Source: an uncultured Elusimicrobium sp. (GTDB taxonomy: Bacteria; Elusimicrobiota; Elusimicrobia; Elusimicrobiales; Elusimicrobiaceae). From it: a stretch of DNA of 37,777 bases. This document shows, in pieces, positions 33,279 through 37,777 of the stretch (position 1 is its first letter; each line of letters opens with the position of its first letter). Location of the stretch: assembly GCA_902766765.1 (NCBI GenBank), contig CACXER010000086.1:1-37777 (forward strand). Direction: 5' to 3'. The notes beneath the pieces are model-generated. The model was not told the DNA's origin and did not search any database. It worked only from the letters and a program-made list of their open reading frames with translations. The position numbers were made by a program, and so were the translations under genes.

Positions 33279-34505
33279 ATGAAGTTTACCGTTCCGGTGG
33301 AGTTTTTACATCGTATTCCCAAGTCGGATTTGCATGTACACTTGGACGGTTCGCTCAGGTTGTCCACGCTGATTGATCTGGCCCGTAAGCAACATGTCAA
33401 ATTGCCTGCCTATACCGAGAGCGGTCTGCGTAAAACGGTGTTTAAAAATGCATATACGTCGCTGGTAGATTATCTGAAAGGATTTGATTATACCGTTGCC
33501 GTCATGCAAGACGCCCCCAGCATTGAACGCGTTGCCTATGAACTCGGGCAAGACGCTATTGCCGAAGGGGTGCGGTACATGGAGGTGCGTTTTGCACCCC
33601 AACTACACGCTAGCGAAAACTTATCGGCCGCCGAAGCCGTCCGGGCCGTCGTGCGCGGACTCATGCGCGCCAAACACGAACACGATTCTTCCGCCGCGGT
33701 AAAAAGAGGGGAAGATTTACCTTTTTACTTTGGGCTCATCGCCTGTGCGATGCGCAATTTCACCAAATCTATGTCGCCATATTACGCGCAGTTGATGGCG
33801 GCGTTGGGCGAATCGTCCAAACGGGAAATTGTGCAAACGGCCTCGTTGGAACTGGCCAAATTGATTGTCAAATTGGTGCGTACGGAACAACTGCCGATTG
33901 TAGGTTTTGACTTGGCGGGGGAAGAAGTAGGCTATCCGGCTGCCGACCACGTGGCGGCGTATCAATATGTGCACCAACACTTTATTTATAAAACGGTTCA
34001 CTCCGGCGAGGCCGACGGGCCGGAATCTATTTTTCAGGCCATTACGGAGTGCCACGCCAACCGTATCGGACATGGAACTTCTTTATTTTCTTGCGAAATG
34101 ATTAAAGACCGTACCGTAACCGATAAAAATAAATATGTAGATGATTTAGCCAATTATTTAGCCAGCGCGCGTATTGGTATGGAAGTGTGTTTAACGAGTA
34201 ATTTGCAAACAATGCCGGAACTCAAAAGTATTAAAAATCACCCGGTGTGCGAAATGATTAAACGCCGCCTACCTGTTACCATCAACACTGATAACCGCCT
34301 CGTTTCCAATACGACCGTTACGCAAGAATTGCAGCGGCTTGTGAAATACATTGCGCTTACCCCCAAAGAGTTCAAAAATGTAATCATTGCCGGATTTAAG
34401 AGTGGGTTTTTCCCCGGGGCGTACGTAGAGAAAAATAAATTTGTGCGTCGGGTTATCGACCGTTATGAAATGCTTGCCAAAAAATACGGTGTACCGCTGG
34501 AATAA
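33279..34505 (+). CDS. add: Adenosine deaminase
   Basis: Zinc enzyme that converts adenosine (or deoxyadenosine) to inosine in purine salvage. The 408 residues include KSDLHVHLDGSL (zinc ligands His19 and His21), HSGEADGPESI (third His and the catalytic Glu), NRIGHGT and VTINTDNRLVS with the metal-binding Asp. The NTDNR form, rather than NTDDP, is a known variant of the family (for example in actinobacteria). It is somewhat longer than E. coli Add (333). It is 1 bp from cysS and probably cotranscribed; no strong ribosome binding site is visible. Confidence 0.88.
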   Translation: MKFTVPVEFLHRIPKSDLHVHLDGSLRLSTLIDLARKQHVKLPAYTESGLRKTVFKNAYTSLVDYLKGFDYTVAVMQDAPSIERVAYELGQDAIAEGVRYMEVRFAPQLHASENLSAAEAVRAVVRGLMRAKHEHDSSAAVKRGEDLPFYFGLIACAMRNFTKSMSPYYAQLMAALGESSKREIVQTASLELAKLIVKLVRTEQLPIVGFDLAGEEVGYPAADHVAAYQYVHQHFIYKTVHSGEADGPESIFQAITECHANRIGHGTSLFSCEMIKDRTVTDKNKYVDDLANYLASARIGMEVCLTSNLQTMPELKSIKNHPVCEMIKRRLPVTINTDNRLVSNTTVTQELQRLVKYIALTPKEFKNVIIAGFKSGFFPGAYVEKNKFVRRVIDRYEMLAKKYGVPLE

Positions 34506-34533
34506 TACAATAGAAAACGCGGTCTTTTTATAT

Positions 34534-34565
34534 ACAAACGACGGAAGAGAACTTCCGTCGTTTGT
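34534..34565. terminator. Perfect 14-bp hairpin between converging genes (probable terminator)
   Basis: ACAAACGACGGAAG pairs with CTTCCGTCGTTTGT across an AGAA tetraloop, between the ends of add (+) and the outer-membrane protein gene (-). The T-run is weak on both strands. Confidence 0.6.
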
Positions 34566-34577
34566 GCAATATGGGGT

Positions 34578-35258
34578 TTATTTAAACCGAATATTCAGCG
34601 TCAAAGAAATGTAACTTTGTTCAGTTTCTTTTCCGTTCCAACGTCTATGATAATCCGCCAGATCGGTGTAATCGTACCAAAACGAGTTGTACCGTGCCTC
34701 AATTCCCCATGCCAAGTGGTCGCTTTGGTCAAACTCCAACCCTATCCCGGCGTACCAACCGAAAGAAGTGCCAAGTTCCGATTCGTTGTCAATCTCTTTT
34801 CCATCCCACATGTACCTAATTTCCCCTTCGGTAAATACAATTCCGGCTCCGAATGGAAAATACAACCGTATGGGCGAATCCGGATTGACGTTGAGCCGTC
34901 CGGCAGCCATCAAGTTCAGCATGTTCATTTCCATATCCGATTCAAAGGTATGCCAATGCCGCCAACCCGGCACATCCCGGTGAAAAATCTCACTTCCCTG
35001 GAAACCGGCTAGATTTAAGTCGGCTCCGAAACCCAAATGGGCGTCCGGGAACCAAAAATAGGAAAGGCCAACTTCCCCACCGATATTTCCCCATGACAGA
35101 TTTTCCCGGTCCGCTTCTAATCCCGATTTTTGTAGGGCCGCACCTAACCCACCGTACAGACTAATCATAGACTGTCCACTTTCTATGCCTTGTGCCCGGC
35201 TCAGTGTGGGAAGCATACTCATACCGATAATACATAACGCCGTTAAAATCTTGTTCAT
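34578..35258 (-). CDS. Small outer-membrane beta-barrel protein
   Basis: 226 residues. A signal peptide (MNKILTALCIIGMSMLPTLSRAQ) is followed by alternating hydrophobic/polar strands with aromatic girdle residues: ISLYGGLGAAL, VGLSYFWFPDAHLGFGADLNLAGF, LYFPFGAGIVF, FGWYAGIGLEF, WGIEARYNSFWYDY. It ends with a strand SYISLTLNIRFK, close to the usual terminal aromatic signature. This fits an eight-stranded OmpA/OmpW-type barrel. Ligand and role are unknown. AAGGAGG precedes the ATG on the minus strand. It is transcribed alone, towards add. Confidence 0.8.
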   Translation of the reverse strand: MNKILTALCIIGMSMLPTLSRAQGIESGQSMISLYGGLGAALQKSGLEADRENLSWGNIGGEVGLSYFWFPDAHLGFGADLNLAGFQGSEIFHRDVPGWRHWHTFESDMEMNMLNLMAAGRLNVNPDSPIRLYFPFGAGIVFTEGEIRYMWDGKEIDNESELGTSFGWYAGIGLEFDQSDHLAWGIEARYNSFWYDYTDLADYHRRWNGKETEQSYISLTLNIRFK

Positions 35259-35410
35259 ATATCCTCCTTGCTGCTGAAAAATAGAGCGTAGAAACTTGGC
35301 TAATTCTTACATATATCAAAACACCGCTGAAAAATTATTTATTGCAGGGGTTGGGGGACTCATCACCGCGGCGGCCCTTTTGGGTGTTTTTTTAAGGAAG
35401 AAAAAAACGC
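35259..35410. other. Divergent intergenic region
   Basis: Lies between the barrel gene (-) and the second pilin (+). It holds the upstream region of the barrel gene, for which I cannot pick a clear promoter, and a C-rich/G-rich stretch near 35345-35390. No gene, repeat copy or RNA structure is convincing here. Confidence 0.5.
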
Positions 35411-35438
35411 TTGACATCGTTTTTTTTTTTTCTACAAT
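35411..35438 (+). promoter_or_regulatory. Second pilin promoter with a 12-T spacer tract
   Basis: TTGACA (35411-35416), 16-bp spacer containing T12 (35420-35431), TACAAT (35433-35438), then TTGCGTAT. It mirrors the pilin promoter at 1884 in spacing, T-tract and downstream flank. Confidence 0.8.
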
Positions 35439-35471
35439 TTGCGTATATTAAATTCCGGTGGAGGAATATAT

Positions 35472-35984
35472 ATGCAAAAGAAAAGTAGTTTGTCAGGCGT
35501 TTTAGACACAAAAGGATTTACACTCATAGAATTATTAGTAGTCGTTTTGATTATCGGCATTTTAGCCGCCGTTGCCTTGCCGCAATATCAAAAAGCAGTA
35601 GAAAAGTCACATTTGATAGAGGCTATTTCATTGGTTCGTTCCTTCGCTATGGCTGAGCAAACTTACTATTTGGCCAATGGTGCATATACTAAGCAGTTGG
35701 ACGAATTGGATATTGAGTTTCCGGCCAATAGCAAATCTACTTCTACAAAATATAAGAGCAAATATTTTGCGATAGAAGCATATGCCCTTTCTGATGACCA
35801 TGCACATGTGCAAGCCCAACCCGTCAAGGTATATAATTTCGGTCGTTGGTATATTACCTACTATTTGCGGCAGGATAAAATGACGTGCATAGCAGATCCG
35901 GATGATGCAAAGGCAAACAAATTTTGCAAATCAATAGCCACGGGCCCTTCTTATTCTTGCGGTTTGACTTGTTATCCTCTTTGA
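35472..35984 (+). CDS. PilE-like type IV pilin (second dispersed copy)
   Basis: Prepilin of 170 residues from ATG 35472, with GGTGGAGG upstream. The leader is 15 residues (MQKKSSLSGVLDTKG), cleavage before FTLIE, then LLVVVLIIGILAAVALPQYQKAVEKS, almost identical to the pilin at 1945 through this helix. The following segment AEQTYYLANGAYTKQLDELDIEFP also parallels the first copy (AAQTYQMANGEWPTKFDELAVEIP). The C-terminal part has diverged and contains two Cys pairs (CIADPDDAKANKFC and CGLTC). It is expected to be a fibre subunit handled by the operon at 10105-21319. It sits alone with its own promoter. Confidence 0.92.
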   Translation: MQKKSSLSGVLDTKGFTLIELLVVVLIIGILAAVALPQYQKAVEKSHLIEAISLVRSFAMAEQTYYLANGAYTKQLDELDIEFPANSKSTSTKYKSKYFAIEAYALSDDHAHVQAQPVKVYNFGRWYITYYLRQDKMTCIADPDDAKANKFCKSIATGPSYSCGLTCYPL

Positions 35985-36024
35985 AACGAGTGCCCCACAA
36001 GTTCCGTTTTATTCCCTTTTTATT

Positions 36025-36033
36025 TGGTAAAAT
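36025..36033 (+). promoter_or_regulatory. Extended -10 promoter candidate for the carboxyltransferase gene
   Basis: TGG followed by TAAAAT (36028-36033), 25 bp before the ATG, with no clear -35. The TG pair suggests an extended -10 promoter. Confidence 0.4.
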
Positions 36034-36057
36034 ATACATATACTGAATGGAGGGAAT

Positions 36058-37662
36058 ATGATAGAACTTTTTGAAGACCCGCGGCAGGACAAACCGTCCA
36101 ACGACCCCGCCCCGGCCAGCCTTGTAAAATTCAGACAAATTTCCCAAGACGCACTCAAAGGGGCGGGCGAGGCACGCATCAAAGCCCAAAAAGATAAGGG
36201 CAAGATGACCGCGCGCGAACGTATCTCTTACCTATTAGATAAAGACAGTTTTTTTGAAATCCAAAGTTTATTGGAGACGTCCTGTACCGACTTCGGTGTG
36301 AAAGATAAACACATCAAAGGCGACGGCGTTGTTACTGGGTTCGGGCGTATCAACGGGCGCGAAGTGGCGCTCTTTGCGCAAGATTTCACGCAACTGGGCG
36401 GCTCACTCGGTTTAGCGCATGCGCGCAAAATTGCCGATATTATGGATAAAGCCATTGAGGCCAAAATCCCGATAATCGGGCTCTTTGACTCGGGTGGTGC
36501 GCGTATCCAAGAAGGTGTGGACAGTTTGAACGGCTTTGGTGAAATTTTCTACCGCAACGTCAAAGCGTCCGGTGTTATTCCGCAAATTTCCGTAATCCTC
36601 GGCCCCTGTGCGGGCGGTGCGGCCTATTCGCCGGCTTTGTCCGATTTTATCTTTATGGTGGACGGTATCAGCCATATGTTTATCACAGGCCCCAGTGCGG
36701 TCAAAGCCGCCACCGGCGAAGAAGTAGATTTTGACTCGCTCGGCGGTAGTGCGCCGCATAGCGAAAAAAGCGGGGTGTGCCAATTTGTGGCCAAGTCCGA
36801 GCAAGATTGTTTCCGCCAGGTGCGTGAACTGCTCTCCTTCTTGCCGCAAAACTGCGAAGAACTCTCGCCCATGCAAACCACCAGTGACGTTACGGACCGT
36901 TCGGTCCCGGTGCTAGAGCGCATTTGCGAAATGGACCCCAAAAAGGCGTTTCGTATCCACCACGTGATTTGGCGCTTGGCCGATGATTTTGGATTTTTTG
37001 AAATCCATCAAAATTTTGCTAAGAATATCGTCACGGGGTTTATTCGCTTGGCGGGGCACGTCGTCGGTGTAGTGGCCAATAACCCGGCCCACTTGGGCGG
37101 TGCCTTGGATTGCGACGCCAGCGATAAAGCCGCCCGCTTTATCCGATTCTTAAATGCGTTTAATATTCCGCTACTTACGCTGGTAGATACGGGCGGCTAT
37201 TTGCCCGGTGTGGCGCAAGAGCACGGCGGTATTATTCGCCATGGGGCCAAACTGTTGTACGCGTATTCCGAGGCCACCATTCCGAAAATTACCCTCGTCT
37301 TGCGCAAGGCCTACGGCGGCGCGTATATTGCCATGGGCTCTAAAATTTTGAAAGGCGATTTTAACTTCGCTTTCCCGAGTGCGGAAATTGCTGTCATGGG
37401 GCCGCGCGGTGCGGTGGAAATTTTGTATTCGCGCGCGCTGAAAGAAGAGAAAGATCCGGATAAACAAGAAGAACTAAAAATCAAAATGACGAAGGAATAT
37501 TCGGATAAGTTTGCTTCACCATACCAGGCGGCCACAAACGGCTCTATTGACGAGATTATTGAGCCGGCCGAAGCACGCAGCAAAATTATCCGCGCGTTTG
37601 CGGTCTTGCGCACCAAGCGCGACCCGAAAAACCATCCGCGAAAAGGAAATATCCCGCTGTAA
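36058..37662 (+). CDS. Carboxyl-CoA carboxyltransferase (propionyl-/methylmalonyl-CoA type)
   Basis: 534 residues with two crotonase-fold carboxyltransferase halves. The N-terminal half has KMTARERISYLLDKDSF, FAQDFTQLGGSLG, GLFDSGGARIQEGV and GPCAGGAAYSPAL. The C-terminal half has GGALDCDASDKAARFIRF, LVDTGGYLPGVAQEHGGIIRHGAKLLYA and RKAYGGAYIAMGSK. These GG(A/I) oxyanion-hole and CoA-binding motifs are those of PccB/MmdA. It moves a carboxyl group between biotin and propionyl/methylmalonyl-CoA (or acetyl-CoA). Without the biotin carboxylase or decarboxylase partner in view, I cannot decide between a carboxylase beta subunit and the alpha subunit of a Na+-pumping decarboxylase. GGAGGG lies just before the ATG. 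Confidence 0.9.
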   Translation: MIELFEDPRQDKPSNDPAPASLVKFRQISQDALKGAGEARIKAQKDKGKMTARERISYLLDKDSFFEIQSLLETSCTDFGVKDKHIKGDGVVTGFGRINGREVALFAQDFTQLGGSLGLAHARKIADIMDKAIEAKIPIIGLFDSGGARIQEGVDSLNGFGEIFYRNVKASGVIPQISVILGPCAGGAAYSPALSDFIFMVDGISHMFITGPSAVKAATGEEVDFDSLGGSAPHSEKSGVCQFVAKSEQDCFRQVRELLSFLPQNCEELSPMQTTSDVTDRSVPVLERICEMDPKKAFRIHHVIWRLADDFGFFEIHQNFAKNIVTGFIRLAGHVVGVVANNPAHLGGALDCDASDKAARFIRFLNAFNIPLLTLVDTGGYLPGVAQEHGGIIRHGAKLLYAYSEATIPKITLVLRKAYGGAYIAMGSKILKGDFNFAFPSAEIAVMGPRGAVEILYSRALKEEKDPDKQEELKIKMTKEYSDKFASPYQAATNGSIDEIIEPAEARSKIIRAFAVLRTKRDPKNHPRKGNIPL

Positions 37663-37699
37663 AATAAGGTTTTTTCCGTTATTTTACTCCGGGCCAATA

Positions 37700-37708
37700 T
37701 GGTATAAT
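37700..37708 (+). promoter_or_regulatory. Extended -10 promoter for the last gene
   Basis: TGG plus TATAAT (37703-37708), 43 bp before the ATG at 37752, with no convincing -35. It suggests the last gene can be transcribed apart from the carboxyltransferase. Confidence 0.5.
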
Positions 37709-37751
37709 AAATTTGTATAGTCGGGAACATTATTTTAAGGAGAAGAGAATT

Positions 37752-37777
37752 ATGAAAAAAGTTTTTGTGTTACTCGC
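37752..37777 (+). CDS. Start of a further gene, truncated by the window end
   Basis: ATG preceded by AAGGAGAAGAG, encoding MKKVFVLL before the sequence stops. This looks like the beginning of a signal peptide or membrane segment. It could be a decarboxylase accessory subunit or any exported protein; eight residues cannot decide. Confidence 0.55.

Noticed and set aside
34290..34310. NTDNR in place of NTDDP in adenosine deaminase as a possible inactivating change
   Set aside because: The NTDNRLxS form is a known variant in other bacterial adenosine deaminases; all zinc ligands and the catalytic Glu are present.
37661..37685. A/T-rich inverted repeat after the carboxyltransferase gene as a terminator
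   Set aside because: The stem is weak and interrupted and no T-run follows it; not strong enough to list.
37714..37731. TAGTCGGGAA resembling one arm of the palindromic element at 1991
   Set aside because: Only about a dozen bases match and there is no opposing arm, so chance is sufficient.

Overview
The window (moderate G+C, genes tightly packed, almost all on the + strand) looks like the chromosome of a diderm anaerobe-type bacterium, most likely a member of the Elusimicrobiota. This is inferred from secretin and outer-membrane barrel genes, several PilE-like pilins with the GFTLIELLVVVLIIGILAAVA signature, a complete type IV pilus (T4P) assembly operon, a fused ispDF and a biotin-type carboxyltransferase. 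The taxonomy is inference, and a marker-gene search would settle it. No rRNA, tRNA, CRISPR array, phage or transposase gene was seen.

Layout. 1-1781: end of a plsC-like acyltransferase, then rpsA with its terminator. 1884-2646: a free-standing PilE-like pilin whose leader carries an inserted inverted-repeat element. 2669-5381: lemA followed by two tandem HtpX-like membrane proteases. 5386-8073: a Wzy_C/O-antigen-ligase-type membrane protein with a TPR tail. 8083-22886: a probable 14-gene operon. It starts with an OmpA-like coiled-coil protein, then a fused PilM-PilN (GspL-like), PilO-like, PilP-like, secretin, PilB/GspE ATPase, PilC/GspF, six prepilin-like minor pilins in GspG/H-H-G-I-J-K-like order, and a secreted gluzincin peptidase. 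No pilT retraction ATPase and no prepilin peptidase gene is in the window. 22953-23585 (-): a small secreted protein, converging on the operon across a bidirectional terminator. 23729-24316: clpP, apparently leaderless. 24388-26318: a very large prepilin-like protein with six Cys-rich sushi-like repeats behind a structured leader. 26437-29004: lon, with an unusual Lys-rich tail and an inverted repeat over its promoter. 29162-34505: yacL-like PIN/TRAM protein, ispDF, a lipoprotein, cysS and adenosine deaminase in a tight row. 34578-35258 (-): a small outer-membrane barrel. 35411-35984: a second PilE-like pilin. 36058-37662: a carboxyl-CoA carboxyltransferase. 37752-end: the start of another secreted or membrane gene.

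How the parts fit. The 14-gene operon supplies an envelope-spanning pilus/pseudopilus machine. Three dispersed prepilin genes (1945, 24540, 35472) probably supply alternative subunits or adhesins. The Wzy_C protein just upstream could act in surface-glycan or pilin glycosylation. The two PilE-like genes share a promoter design: the spacer between -35 and -10 is largely a run of 11 or 12 T, which suggests slipped-strand phase variation. Proteostasis genes (lemA, two htpX, clpP, lon) are interleaved with the pilus genes. The most unusual items are the in-frame palindromic element in the pilin leader, the T-tract pilin promoters and the sushi-repeat giant pilin.
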